In this document: positions 44,194 through 53,866 of the stretch, piece after piece | How positions within the stretch are numbered: the stretch's first letter is position 1 | Layout of the letters: each line of letters begins with the position of its first letter | NCBI GenBank assembly: GCA_015061145.1 | Contig: SUXD01000001.1 | Span: 150,346 to 214,345, forward strand | From: Bacteroidales bacterium | Lineage (GTDB): Bacteria > Bacteroidota > Bacteroidia > Bacteroidales > Paludibacteraceae | Direction of reading: 5' to 3' | Length of the DNA: 64,000 nucleotides | Program-made: the position numbers and the translations under genes | The notes under the pieces: generated by a model | Seen by the model: the letters and a program-made list of their open reading frames with translations, nothing else | Told to the model about the DNA's origin: nothing | The model's database searches: none

Positions 44194-45449
44194 AGGCTTT
44201 AATGTTCGGTTGGGAGTTTCCTCCGCATATTCTTGGCGGTTTGGGGACAGCAAGCTATGGGCTGACAAAAGGCATGTCGTTGCAACACGATATGGATATA
44301 ACCTTTGTGATACCTAAGCCGCATGGCGACGAAGACCAGAGTTTCCTCAAGATAATCGGTGCGTGCAATGTGCCGATTGTGTGGAAAGAAAATTCTTGGG
44401 AACATGTCAATTGGCGTATTGGGGCGCAAATGAATCCTGACGAGTATTTTTGGTTGCGTAACGGCATTCATTACGATTTCTCGCGTATCTATACAAACGA
44501 TTTGGGGTGCGTGGATTTCTCTGGCCGTTACCCCGACAATCTGGTGGAGGAAATATATAATTACGAGGCGGTGGCCAGTGTGTTGGCTCATCAGCTGGAT
44601 TTTGACATTATTCACTCGCACGATTGGCTGACTTATCCTGCCGGAATCTTTGCTAAGCAAATATCGGGAAAACCGCTTGTCATTCATGTGCATGCCACAG
44701 ATTTTGATCGCTCGCGCGGACAGGTGAATCCCGTGGTGTATGACATCGAAAAACGAGGAATGGACATGGCTGATCACATTATTACCGTCAGCAATCTGAC
44801 CCGTAATACGGTGATAGAACGCTATCATCAGGACCCGCGCAAGGTGACGACTGTACATAATGCCGTAGAACCGCTGCCCAATGTCGAACGTTTCCAGAAA
44901 ACGCCTCGCAATGAGAAAATAGTGACTTTCCTTGGACGCATCACCATGCAGAAAGGGCCTGAATATTTTGTGGAAGCGGCTGCCAAGGTGCTTGAGAAAA
45001 CAAAGAATGTACGCTTTGTGATGGCTGGAAGTGGCGATATGATGAATGACATGATAAATTTGGTCACCAAACGGAGCATTGCCGACCGATTCCATTTCAC
45101 AGGATTCCTGAAAGGTGACCAAGTGCACCAGATGCTTGCAGAAAGCGATGTGTATATTATGCCTTCGGTTTCCGAACCTTTCGGAATATCTCCTTTGGAA
45201 GCAATGCAAGTGGGTACACCTACCATCATTTCCAAACAGTCTGGTTGTGCAGAAATTCTGCAACATGCCATAAAAACTGATTATTGGGATATTGACGCTA
45301 TGGCAGACGCCATTTATGCAATTGTGAAATATCCGGCAATGTATCACAGCCTGCGCGAAGAAGGACGCAAAGAAGTGAACAACATTAAATGGGAGTATGC
45401 AGGGCAAAAGGTCCGTGACATATACGATAACTTATTAAGAAACAGATAA
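44190..45449 (+). CDS. GT4-family glycosyltransferase, likely glycogen synthase
   Basis: This 419-residue GT-B enzyme begins MKALMFGWEFPPHILGGLGT and has the donor-site motif SEPFGISPLEAM. It lies between a debranching enzyme and a GH57 amylase, an arrangement conserved in Bacteroidales, and there it is thought to elongate glycogen from UDP- or ADP-glucose. That role is based on context. Its start codon overlaps the upstream stop (ATGA). Confidence 0.85.
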   Translation: MKALMFGWEFPPHILGGLGTASYGLTKGMSLQHDMDITFVIPKPHGDEDQSFLKIIGACNVPIVWKENSWEHVNWRIGAQMNPDEYFWLRNGIHYDFSRIYTNDLGCVDFSGRYPDNLVEEIYNYEAVASVLAHQLDFDIIHSHDWLTYPAGIFAKQISGKPLVIHVHATDFDRSRGQVNPVVYDIEKRGMDMADHIITVSNLTRNTVIERYHQDPRKVTTVHNAVEPLPNVERFQKTPRNEKIVTFLGRITMQKGPEYFVEAAAKVLEKTKNVRFVMAGSGDMMNDMINLVTKRSIADRFHFTGFLKGDQVHQMLAESDVYIMPSVSEPFGISPLEAMQVGTPTIISKQSGCAEILQHAIKTDYWDIDAMADAIYAIVKYPAMYHSLREEGRKEVNNIKWEYAGQKVRDIYDNLLRNR

Positions 45450-45460
45450 AACTTACCGCT

Positions 45461-46753
45461 ATGAAGAATATTTGCTTTTATTTTCAGATTCATCAGCCGT
45501 TTCGCCTGAAAAGATACCGCTTTTTTAATATAGGAACTGACCATTATTATTACGATGATTTCTTGAATGAGGAGAAAATCTCGTATGTGGTGAACAATTC
45601 CTATTTGCCAGCCAATCAAACAATTTTGGAGATGATTCGCAGTTCGAACAAAAAGTTCAGATGCGCATTTTCAATATCAGGAACGGCATTGGAACAAATA
45701 GAACAATATGCTCCAGAACTGATCGACAGTTTTAGAGAACTGGCAGCCACGGGCTGTGTGGAATTCTTGGCCGAACCTTACGCTCATTCGCTGGCTTCGC
45801 TTTACGACGAGAAAGAGTTTGAGGTGCAGGTGAAAATGCATTCCGACAGAATCGCAGACCTCTTCGGTAAGAAACCAACCGCATTCCGTAACTCAGAATT
45901 GATATATTCTGACGAGATAGGAGCGAAAGTCGCTCAAATGGGATATAAAACAATGCTGGTGGAAGGCGCGCGACACGTGTTGGGATGGCGTAGCCCGAAC
46001 TATGTGTACGGACACTCATATAACAACAAGCTGAAATTGCTCGTCAGAAACTACAAGATGAGCGACGATATTTCATTCCGATTCTCGAATCGCTCGTGGT
46101 CTGACTTCCCGCTGACAGCCGAGAAATATACCGACTGGATTGCCGCAATGCCTGCCGAAGAACAGGTGTTGAACATTTGGATGGGATACGAGGCTATTGG
46201 CGTGTTCCAAAACAGAGAAACCGGTATCTTCGATTTTATGAAGGCGTTGCCGTATCAAGCCATTTCTAAAGGCCTTAAGTTTGTTACACCGAGCGAAGCC
46301 ACCGAGAAAAATAAACCGATTGATAAACTGAATGTCAATACTCCGATTGGTTGGAGCGGTGAAGAAAAGGATTTGAGCGTGTGGATGGGTAACAATCTTC
46401 AGCAAGAGGCATTGCAGAAACTCTATTCTGTGAGCGAGCGTGTGCGTTTGTGCACCGACAAACCTTTGCTGTGGGATTGGGTGAACCTGCAGGCTACCGA
46501 TAATTTCCGTTATATGAGCCACAAAGATGCGTGGGGAACGAATTATGAGAGTCCTTACGAGGCTTTCATCAATTATATGAATGTGCTGGCTGACTTCTTG
46601 CAGCGTGTGAACTCGCAATTCCCCGAATCTATCGAAAACGAAGAGCTGAACGAACTCTTGAAGATTATCAACAATCAGGAATTGAAGATAGAGCAACTGA
46701 AAGAAGAATTGAAGAAAAAAGAGGAAAGCGAAAAAACTGCTTCGAAAAAATAA
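45461..46753 (+). CDS. GH57-family alpha-amylase/glucanotransferase
   Basis: The 430-residue protein starts KNICFYFQIHQPFRLKRYRF, the first GH57 motif, and has TAFRNSELIYSDEIG around the expected nucleophile Glu. A long coiled-coil-like Lys/Glu tail (LKEELKKKEESEK) ends the protein. It is cytoplasmic, lacking a signal peptide, so it probably acts on stored glycogen. It lies 11 bp after the glycosyltransferase and is closed by a terminator. Confidence 0.9.
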   Translation: MKNICFYFQIHQPFRLKRYRFFNIGTDHYYYDDFLNEEKISYVVNNSYLPANQTILEMIRSSNKKFRCAFSISGTALEQIEQYAPELIDSFRELAATGCVEFLAEPYAHSLASLYDEKEFEVQVKMHSDRIADLFGKKPTAFRNSELIYSDEIGAKVAQMGYKTMLVEGARHVLGWRSPNYVYGHSYNNKLKLLVRNYKMSDDISFRFSNRSWSDFPLTAEKYTDWIAAMPAEEQVLNIWMGYEAIGVFQNRETGIFDFMKALPYQAISKGLKFVTPSEATEKNKPIDKLNVNTPIGWSGEEKDLSVWMGNNLQQEALQKLYSVSERVRLCTDKPLLWDWVNLQATDNFRYMSHKDAWGTNYESPYEAFINYMNVLADFLQRVNSQFPESIENEELNELLKIINNQELKIEQLKEELKKKEESEKTASKK

Positions 46754-46768
46754 ATATAAATCAACATG

Positions 46769-46813
46769 AAGGATAGGTGTTTGTTGTTATTAACAAATGC
46801 CTGTCCTTTTTGT
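46769..46813 (+). terminator. Terminator of the glycogen operon
   Basis: AAGGATAGGTGTTTGTT pairs with AACAAATGCCTGTCCTT over 17 bp (three G-T wobbles), around a 6-nt loop and followed by a T-rich tail. It starts about 15 bases after the stop codon. Confidence 0.85.
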
Positions 46814-46855
46814 TTGTTGTAAATTTAAATCTGTGGATTAAAAGATAAAAATAAC

Positions 46856-49258
46856 TTGCGTTTTGTAGACGTCATATTGCCTTTCCCTTTGGAAGATACT
46901 TACACTTACTGTTTGCCTGCAGGCAAGGAAGTGCAGGTGGGCGGTCGTGTGTTGGTGCAGTTTGGCTCGAAGCGCGTGTATGCTGCCATTGTATGCGCGT
47001 TGCATGATGTCCCGCCTCGTGCTGATTTGGCGTACAAGGATGTGCTGGATGTACTAGACAATGCTCCTATTGTGCTGCCTGAACAATTGCGCTTATGGCA
47101 ATGGATGGCAAAGTATTATTGTACGCCATTGGGCGAAGTGCTCAAACTGGCTATGCCGTCCGGATTCAGACTTGAGAGCAAAACTATATTGCGCATGAAT
47201 GAAGATGTGCCGGAAGCGGAATATTCTCCTGTTGAAACAACGATACTTTCGTATTTTGCCGATGGTAAGGAGCATGAACTGTCGTCATTGCAGAAAGATT
47301 TAGATGTGAGAGGCGTGTTTGCGTCGGTCAGACGTTTGGTGGAACGCGAAGTGCTGCAGGTTTCTGAAGCGGTGAAGGCAACCTATCGTCCGCTGACAGC
47401 GTCTTATGTGCGCCTATTGTCAACCCTTCCGCAAAAATTGTCGCCTAAGCAGCGGTCGCTTGTGCAATATTTTGCCGATAATGGTCATAATGAACTCCCC
47501 AAGGAAAAAATTAAACAGGAGTTGGGGCTTTCTGATGCAGTAATCGCCACTGCGGCGAAGAATGGCATAATTGAAATCGTGAAGAAAGAAAAAAGCCGTT
47601 TGTCGGAACAGATGTTCTCGGAATTGCGGAGTTTTATGCTAAGTCCGGCGCAGCAAGTGGCTTTGAACGACATTAAGAGTCAAATGTTGACCCAAAATAC
47701 AGTGTTGCTGCATGGCATTACATCCTCTGGCAAAACCGAAATTTACATCCGCTTGATTCAGGAAGTGCTGACAAACGGTGGACAGACGCTTTTCCTTGTA
47801 CCTGAAATTGCACTGACTACACAGCTTACGGCAAGGTTGCGTGATGTGTTCGGCAACGATTTAGGCGTATATCATTCTGCGCTTTCCGATGGCGAAAGGG
47901 TAGAGGTATGGAAAAAAATGCTGGGCGACAATCCGTATAAGATATTGCTCGGCACGCGCTCATCGGTGTTTCTGCCATTTCGGCGTTTGGCGCTGACTGT
48001 GATAGACGAAGAACATGACACTTCGTACAAGCAGCAGGATATGGCGCCTCGTTATCATGCTCGCACAGTGGCGGTCATGCTTGGGGTGTTGACGGGTGCT
48101 AAAACTTTGCTTGGAACAGCAACTCCATCGGTGGAGAGCGAAAATAATGCGAGGAATGGCAAATTCGGCAAAGTGAAACTCGAAGAGAGGTATGGAAATG
48201 CAGTTTTGCCCGAAATTATTCTTGCAGATGTGAAGCAGTACAAGCATAGAAAGCAGATGAAGTCGCAACTGTTCACTCCTGTGTTGGTGGAAAAGATGCA
48301 GCAGGCGCTCGAACGGCAAGAACAGGTGATTCTTTTTCAGAATCACCGTGGGTATGCCTCGGTGCTGGAGTGTGCCGATTGTGGTTATGTGCCGCGTTGC
48401 AGCTGTTGTGACGTGACGCTGACCTCGCATCAGCATTCGCATGTGTTGGTCTGCCATTATTGCGGGCGGACTTATCCTATGCCGAGGGTTTGTCCGCAAT
48501 GCGGCAAAACGCATTTCGAGGAAAAGGGGTTCGGAACAGAAAGAGTGGAAGAGGAAGTGTTTGCACAGTTCCCGCAGGCACGTGTGGCGCGTTTGGATTT
48601 GGATACTACCAGAAAAAAACATTCCTTCGAAAAAATCTTATCAGATTTTAGCGAGGGCAAAGTGGATGTGCTTGTCGGTACGCAAATGGTGTGCAAAGGT
48701 CTTGATTTCGGCAATGTAAGCGTAGTGGGTGTGCTTAGTGCCGATTCTTTGCTCAATTTTCCTGATTTCAGGGCTCATGAACAAGCCTTTCAGATGCTCA
48801 CGCAGGTGAGTGGGCGCGCTGGTCGACGGGAACGGCGTGGAACGGTGGTAATACAGACAATGCAGGCTTCGCATCCGCTGCTTGCGCAAGTGAAGAATGC
48901 TGATTATGAGACGATGTATCAGAACCAGATGCTCGAACGAAAGGCGTTTTGCTATCCTCCGTTTTGCCGATTGATGTCACTTTCGCTTCGTCATAAAGAC
49001 AAAAGCGTGTTGAGTCGCGCATCGGCTGTTTTGCGTGGCTTGCTTTTAAAGTCATTCCCCGTATCTTGTGTGTTGGGGCCAGAAACGCCGCCAATATCAA
49101 GGGTGAGCTTGATGTATGTTGAGCGTTTGCTGCTCAAATTGGAAATGAACCGTCCGAATGAAAAGATGAAAGATGCTGTACGGGAGGCTGTTGATGAATT
49201 ACGCAAGAGGCGTGAATTTCAGCAAGTGTCGGTTTCCTTTGATGTTGACCCGATGTAA
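46856..49258 (+). CDS. priA: Primosomal protein N' (PriA helicase), TTG start
   Basis: This 800-residue replication-restart helicase has an N-terminal 3'-DNA-binding domain (VDVILPFPLEDTYTYCLP), Walker A GITSSGKTE, DEEH, and the zinc-binding insert with eight Cys (CADCGYVPRCSCC, then CHYCG and CPQCG). The family N-terminus starts at the TTG at 46856. An in-frame TAA at 46826 and no ATG or GTG between it and the TTG make TTG the only usable start. It reloads DnaB at stalled forks. Confidence 0.95.
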   Translation: MRFVDVILPFPLEDTYTYCLPAGKEVQVGGRVLVQFGSKRVYAAIVCALHDVPPRADLAYKDVLDVLDNAPIVLPEQLRLWQWMAKYYCTPLGEVLKLAMPSGFRLESKTILRMNEDVPEAEYSPVETTILSYFADGKEHELSSLQKDLDVRGVFASVRRLVEREVLQVSEAVKATYRPLTASYVRLLSTLPQKLSPKQRSLVQYFADNGHNELPKEKIKQELGLSDAVIATAAKNGIIEIVKKEKSRLSEQMFSELRSFMLSPAQQVALNDIKSQMLTQNTVLLHGITSSGKTEIYIRLIQEVLTNGGQTLFLVPEIALTTQLTARLRDVFGNDLGVYHSALSDGERVEVWKKMLGDNPYKILLGTRSSVFLPFRRLALTVIDEEHDTSYKQQDMAPRYHARTVAVMLGVLTGAKTLLGTATPSVESENNARNGKFGKVKLEERYGNAVLPEIILADVKQYKHRKQMKSQLFTPVLVEKMQQALERQEQVILFQNHRGYASVLECADCGYVPRCSCCDVTLTSHQHSHVLVCHYCGRTYPMPRVCPQCGKTHFEEKGFGTERVEEEVFAQFPQARVARLDLDTTRKKHSFEKILSDFSEGKVDVLVGTQMVCKGLDFGNVSVVGVLSADSLLNFPDFRAHEQAFQMLTQVSGRAGRRERRGTVVIQTMQASHPLLAQVKNADYETMYQNQMLERKAFCYPPFCRLMSLSLRHKDKSVLSRASAVLRGLLLKSFPVSCVLGPETPPISRVSLMYVERLLLKLEMNRPNEKMKDAVREAVDELRKRREFQQVSVSFDVDPM

Positions 49259-49366
49259 ACTGTTGCGATATCTGGTCGTACAAACGCGCTGTTGCTCATA
49301 ATTTGTGCTCGATATGCTTTTTTTTTCGCAGAAAATTATACTTTTGTGTGAAAAACAGAAGTGTTT

Positions 49367-51424
49367 ATGAATATATCGGTCAAAAAAGATACATGGCGTC
49401 TGCTTTTGCGTGTTGCGCTGTTTTTGGTGGCCATTGCGTTGCTCGTGCAGTTGTTTCCGAGTGAAAACAAGTTCAAATACACCTACCAGAATCACAAACC
49501 ATGGCGATACGGACTGCTTACCGCTCCATTCGATTTCTTCGTTTATAAGGATGCGGAAAGGCTGAAAAATGAGCAAGACAGCATTTTGCGTAATGTGTTG
49601 CCGTATTATGATTTCGATGCTGGCATATTGCGCCAGTCGTTGAAAAGTTTTTGGCGTAGTGTGGCGAATACAGAAACAGATAGTGCAGCTCAGCAGTATA
49701 AGGATTATGTGGTGAGTCAGTTGCAGTATGTTTATTCTCACGGGCTGATACCGTCGAAAGATATGGAGAAATTTGCCGAAAACGGCGTGACAAATATCAA
49801 CGTTGTGAAGGATTTTGTGGCGTCGGCGATACCTGTAAGCGAATTATTCACTGTCAAGTCGGCATATAGCTATATATTGAATCACTGCCCTTCGGAACTT
49901 GATGTGCAAGTGCTGAAATCATATAACCTGAATCGTTATCTGAATGAGAATCTGCTTTACGATGCCAAACGAACAGAGCAGATGCGTGCCGAGGCGCTCA
50001 AGGGCATATCTCCTACCATGGGGTATGTGCAAACGGGTGAACGCATCATCGATAAAGGCGAAGTGGTGAACGATCGGACTTTCTTGATACTTAATTCGTT
50101 GAAAAAAGAGACAGAGGGAAAGGTGCTTTCTGGAAAACGATTCTATCTGTTGCTTTTTGGACAAGTGTTGCTGATCTCTACCTTGATGCTGGCGCTTTTC
50201 TTTTACTTGTATTTGTTCCGTCGCAAGATATATTCTAATTTTCGCAGCATGCTTTTTTTGCTGATGATGTTGTTGCTGATGGTGACGCTGCTAGCATTTG
50301 GAATGCGGTATGCGCGTTTGTCGCTATATATCTTGCCTTTTGCGTTTTTGCCTATAGTTGTTCGCGCTTTTTTTGATTCACGCACCACATTCTTCATTCA
50401 TATCGTCATGACACTGCTGTGTTCCGTGTTCGTGCCCAATCCGTATGAATTTATATTGCTGCAGCTGGCTGCAGGCATAACGGTGATTTGCAGTATGAAG
50501 GACATGACGCAGCGTTCGCAGCTCTTGCAGACAATCGTGCTGGTGATATTGGTCTATTCGTTGGTGTATCTGTCGTATTCTCTTATCATGGGGTTGGATC
50601 TGTCAGAACTTCATTACATGGTATTTGTTTATTTTGTGATAAACGGAGTGCTGTTGCTCTTCTCCTACGGTGTGATATATATATGCGAAAGGGTATTCGG
50701 CTTCTTGTCGAATATGACATTGATAGAACTCTCAAATGTGAACAACAGCTTGCTGATGAAATTCTCGGAAATGGCTCCCGGTACATTCCAGCACTCGTTG
50801 CAGGTGGCAAATCTGGCGACAGAAGCCGCTGCGCGTATCAATGCAAATTCATTGTTAGTCCGTACTGGGGCGCTTTATCATGACATAGGAAAAATGGCTA
50901 ATCCGCTTTATTTCATCGAGAATCAGTCGGGGAAACTGAATCCCCTCGACGGATTGAAATGCGAAGATGCGGCTCAGCTGATTATTTCTCATGTGAACGA
51001 GGGAGTTAAAATAGCACAGAAAAACAAAATTCCTGACCAGATAATCAATTTTATCCGTACGCATCATGCGCAAAGCAAAACGCGATATTTCTATAATACG
51101 TATCGCAATGAACATCCAGGCGAAGAAGTGAATGAGAAAATGTTCACCTATGCCGGTCCCAAGCCTTTTACAAAAGAAATGGCTGTTCTTATGATGGCCG
51201 ATGCGGTGGAAGCGGCTTCTCGTTCACTGCCGGAATATACAGAGACGACAATCGACAAAATGGTGGATAATATCATTGATGGACAAATAACTGACGGCTC
51301 GTTCAAGAATGCTCCCATTACTTTCTTGCATATCGAGATTATCAAGAGTGTGTTCAAACAGAAACTGAAAAATATATATCATTCCCGAATCACCTATCCT
51401 GAACTGGTGGAAAAAAACAAGTAG
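49367..51424 (+). CDS. PgpH-like 7TM-HD phosphohydrolase (c-di-AMP phosphodiesterase family)
   Basis: The protein has about 685 residues. It has one N-terminal membrane helix, an extracytoplasmic 7TMR-HDED-like domain (about 60-260), seven helices (about 270-465) and a C-terminal HD domain (HSLQVANLATEAA, GALYHDIGKM, RTHHAQSKT). PgpH homologues degrade cyclic di-AMP, and that is the likely role here. ATG at 49367 is used; a GTG six bases earlier is an alternative. A -7-like TACTTTTG box is at 49339-49346. It is followed after 3 bp by murB. Confidence 0.9.
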   Translation: MNISVKKDTWRLLLRVALFLVAIALLVQLFPSENKFKYTYQNHKPWRYGLLTAPFDFFVYKDAERLKNEQDSILRNVLPYYDFDAGILRQSLKSFWRSVANTETDSAAQQYKDYVVSQLQYVYSHGLIPSKDMEKFAENGVTNINVVKDFVASAIPVSELFTVKSAYSYILNHCPSELDVQVLKSYNLNRYLNENLLYDAKRTEQMRAEALKGISPTMGYVQTGERIIDKGEVVNDRTFLILNSLKKETEGKVLSGKRFYLLLFGQVLLISTLMLALFFYLYLFRRKIYSNFRSMLFLLMMLLLMVTLLAFGMRYARLSLYILPFAFLPIVVRAFFDSRTTFFIHIVMTLLCSVFVPNPYEFILLQLAAGITVICSMKDMTQRSQLLQTIVLVILVYSLVYLSYSLIMGLDLSELHYMVFVYFVINGVLLLFSYGVIYICERVFGFLSNMTLIELSNVNNSLLMKFSEMAPGTFQHSLQVANLATEAAARINANSLLVRTGALYHDIGKMANPLYFIENQSGKLNPLDGLKCEDAAQLIISHVNEGVKIAQKNKIPDQIINFIRTHHAQSKTRYFYNTYRNEHPGEEVNEKMFTYAGPKPFTKEMAVLMMADAVEAASRSLPEYTETTIDKMVDNIIDGQITDGSFKNAPITFLHIEIIKSVFKQKLKNIYHSRITYPELVEKNK

Positions 51425-51427
51425 AAA

Positions 51428-52432
51428 ATGTTACGAGAAAATTATTCGCTGCTTTCGCATAACACATTCCGTATGGATGTAAATTGCTCTTATTTTTTTG
51501 AGTATCAGACGGTTGATGAATTATGTAATTTCCTCGCTTCCAAACTGTTCGTAAATAATAAATCGTTGAATGTAGGGTGTGGCAGCAATTTGCTTTTTCG
51601 CTCAGACTACGATGGGATAATAATGCATTCGCAAATTAAAGGCGTTCAAGTGGAGGAAATGACTGCCAATGAGGCTTTCTTGCGTGCTGGCGCTGGCGAA
51701 ATATGGGACGATGTGGTATGCTTTGCGGTGGAGCACGATTTGTATGGAATGGAGAATCTGTCGGCTATACCAGGTACGGTGGGAGCTTCGGTCGTGCAAA
51801 ATATTGGAGCGTATGGCGTAGAGGTAAAAGATGTGGTGGATGCCGTAGAAACGGTGGAAATAGCTACAGGACGCAAGGTGGTGTTTGATGCCGATGATTG
51901 TCGTTTTGCTTACCGTAACAGCGTATTCAAAACGGCTTTTGCTAATCGTTATATAGTGACCTCGGTGCGTTATCGTTTGCGTCGGTCTCCATGTTTCAAT
52001 CTTGCCTATGGCAATATTTCCAAGGTGATGGAAGGAAGAGAACTGAATCTGAGAAATCTTCGGGATGCCATAGTTGAAATCCGACGGGCAAAATTGCCTG
52101 ACCCTGCAGAATATGGCAATGCTGGCAGTTTTTTCATGAATCCGGTAGTGTCGGAGTCGTGTCTGGCTGAGATTCAGAAAGAATTTCCGCAAGTGCCTTT
52201 CTACGCCTTGCCCGATGGGAACGCAAAGATACCGGCAGCTTGGCTGATAGAGCAATGCGGATGGAAGGATAATCCGACGGAACATGTGGCGGTATGGCAG
52301 ACACAACCTTTGGTGATGATAAACAGAGGTGGTGCGAAGCCATCCGAAATAGTGGATTTTTCCCAAAGAATCATTTCTTCTGTATGCGAGAAATTTGGTA
52401 TCAGAATTTCACCCGAAGTGATATTCGTATAA
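51428..52432 (+). CDS. murB: UDP-N-acetylenolpyruvoylglucosamine reductase
   Basis: This 334-residue type I MurB is FAD-dependent and makes UDP-MurNAc for peptidoglycan. Visible motifs are FAD-binding LNVGCGSNLLF, ENLSAIPGTVGASVVQNIGA, AGSFFMNPV with the catalytic Ser, and the C-terminal ISPEVIFV. It starts 3 bp after the PgpH-like gene. Confidence 0.96.
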   Translation: MLRENYSLLSHNTFRMDVNCSYFFEYQTVDELCNFLASKLFVNNKSLNVGCGSNLLFRSDYDGIIMHSQIKGVQVEEMTANEAFLRAGAGEIWDDVVCFAVEHDLYGMENLSAIPGTVGASVVQNIGAYGVEVKDVVDAVETVEIATGRKVVFDADDCRFAYRNSVFKTAFANRYIVTSVRYRLRRSPCFNLAYGNISKVMEGRELNLRNLRDAIVEIRRAKLPDPAEYGNAGSFFMNPVVSESCLAEIQKEFPQVPFYALPDGNAKIPAAWLIEQCGWKDNPTEHVAVWQTQPLVMINRGGAKPSEIVDFSQRIISSVCEKFGIRISPEVIFV

Positions 52433-52457
52433 CGAAACCGGGAACTGAAAAAAATCT

Positions 52458-53510
52458 TTACTTGTAGATGTTCAGTTTGTTCAGCGATTTTCTGTATCTT
52501 ACAGCGTTTCTCTGATGTTCGCTAAAAGAGCTGGCGAACGCATGCCTGCCCGACAAATCTTCCTTTGCACACATATAAAGATAATTGTGGCGCTCGTAGT
52601 TCAGTACAGCGTCAATGTCAGCTATCGACGGGATGCGGATTGGTCCGGGGGGCAGTCCGCAGTTGAGGTAGGTGTTGTAGGGCGATTCTGTTTTTAAATG
52701 TTCGCGCAATACGCGTTTGATGGTGAAGTCGTTAAGTGCAAACCTGACGGTGGGGTCGGCTTGCAGAGGCATGTTCCGATGCAGACGGTTGATGTAAAGT
52801 CCGGCAATCGTGCTTTTCTCGTCGGCAATGTTGCTCTCTTCTTCTACAATGGAGGCCAGTGTAGAAATCTCGAACCGTGTCAATCCCGTTTCTTCTGCCT
52901 GTTTTCTGCGTTTTTTCGTCCAGAATCGCTCATATTCCTTTTGCATCCTTTCCATCAGGTCTTCGGCCGAAATGGTCCAGTATACCTCGTATGTGTTAGG
53001 GATGAATATGCTGACGGCATTATCGGGGGTGAGCCCCAATGTCTGCAAATATTCTTTGTTGTTCAGCAATGTTATGATTTCCGTTGAGTCGGTCATCAGT
53101 TGCTCCGAAAGTTTTTGTGCAAGCTGTTCTTTGGTGCGTATGTTGTTGAAAGTTATTTTAGTGGGAGTCTGATAACCTCTTTGCAGGTTGCGGAGCAGTC
53201 GTTTGTTGTGCATGTTGTTGCGCAGTGCGTATCGTCCCGGCACAATATGCTTGTCGTATCCCTCCAGTATGGCCAGTTGCCTGAATGTTTCCTTGTTTCG
53301 CAAGCAACTGCATTCCGAAAGTTTTGCCAGCACATCCTCAAAAGTGTCATCGCGTTCAACATACAAGAATTCCGAGTCGCCGTCCTCCACTTTGATGTTG
53401 GGGTTTAGGTACATCAGGTATGCGTAGTATCCGACGCAACACACCAGCAGACTGGCAATTAGCGCCAATACGGTTTTTATAGTAGCTTTCTTTGAATTGA
53501 AAAGAGTCAT
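52458..53510 (-). CDS. mltG: Endolytic transglycosylase MltG
   Basis: This 350-residue YceG-family protein has a single N-terminal membrane helix (about 14-34) and a LysM-like region. Its catalytic segment is LASIVEEESNIADEK followed by MPLQADPTVRFAL. It cuts nascent glycan strands during cell-wall growth. It converges on murB with 25 bp between stops. Confidence 0.94.
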   Translation of the reverse strand: MTLFNSKKATIKTVLALIASLLVCCVGYYAYLMYLNPNIKVEDGDSEFLYVERDDTFEDVLAKLSECSCLRNKETFRQLAILEGYDKHIVPGRYALRNNMHNKRLLRNLQRGYQTPTKITFNNIRTKEQLAQKLSEQLMTDSTEIITLLNNKEYLQTLGLTPDNAVSIFIPNTYEVYWTISAEDLMERMQKEYERFWTKKRRKQAEETGLTRFEISTLASIVEEESNIADEKSTIAGLYINRLHRNMPLQADPTVRFALNDFTIKRVLREHLKTESPYNTYLNCGLPPGPIRIPSIADIDAVLNYERHNYLYMCAKEDLSGRHAFASSFSEHQRNAVRYRKSLNKLNIYK

Positions 53511-53661
53511 AAAAAGAAAAAAATAAGATTTGGAATGTCAAATTTATGAAATTTTCGCAAAATAAAGTAACAGAGATATGAAAAATAGATAAAAATATTT
53601 GTCACGCTTGTTTTCTTGAAAAGAATGTTGTATATTTGCATCGCTTTTCAGAAAAAAGTGA

Positions 53662-53749
53662 GGAAGTGTGGGTGAGTGGCTGAAACCACCAGTTTGCTAA
53701 ACTGACGTACGGGTTTACCGTACCACGAGTTCGAATCTCGTCGCTTCCG
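53662..53749 (+). tRNA. tRNA-Ser (anticodon GCT)
   Basis: The 88-base gene folds as a class II tRNA. Acceptor GGAAGTG pairs with CGCTTCC, with discriminator G. The D arm starts GGTGAGTGGCTGAAA, the anticodon loop TTGCTAA reads AGC/AGU Ser codons, a long variable arm (GTACGGG...) follows, and the T loop is GTTCGAATC. CCA is not encoded. A Bacteroidota-type promoter lies upstream (CTTG at 53607, N20, TATATTTG at 53631-53638). Confidence 0.96.
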
Positions 53750-53755
53750 CAGATT

Positions 53756-53794
53756 GAGAAAAACAGGAAAATCCCGTTTTTCTCATTTTTTTTT
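53756..53794 (+). terminator. Terminator after tRNA-Ser
   Basis: GAGAAAAAAC plus GG pairs imperfectly with CC plus GTTTTTCTC, followed by T8. It begins six bases after the tRNA. Its T tract overlaps the -33 box of the next operon. Confidence 0.8.
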
Positions 53795-53823
53795 GTGTGA
53801 ATTCTAAAAAAAGCTTATCTTTG
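53792..53823 (+). promoter_or_regulatory. Promoter of the T9SS cargo operon
   Basis: TTTG (53792-53795) is followed by 20 bases and TATCTTTG (53816-53823), an exact consensus match. The start codon is 43 bases downstream. Confidence 0.8.
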
Positions 53824-53866
53824 ATAGTTAAAACAAATTTTAATGTGTAATCAAAATAATTAAACT

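Noticed and set aside
44199..45407. A 402-codon open frame on the minus strand opposite the GT4 glycosyltransferase
   Set aside because: It mirrors codon bias of the real gene on the plus strand, has no family motifs, and would lie wholly within a well-supported operon gene.
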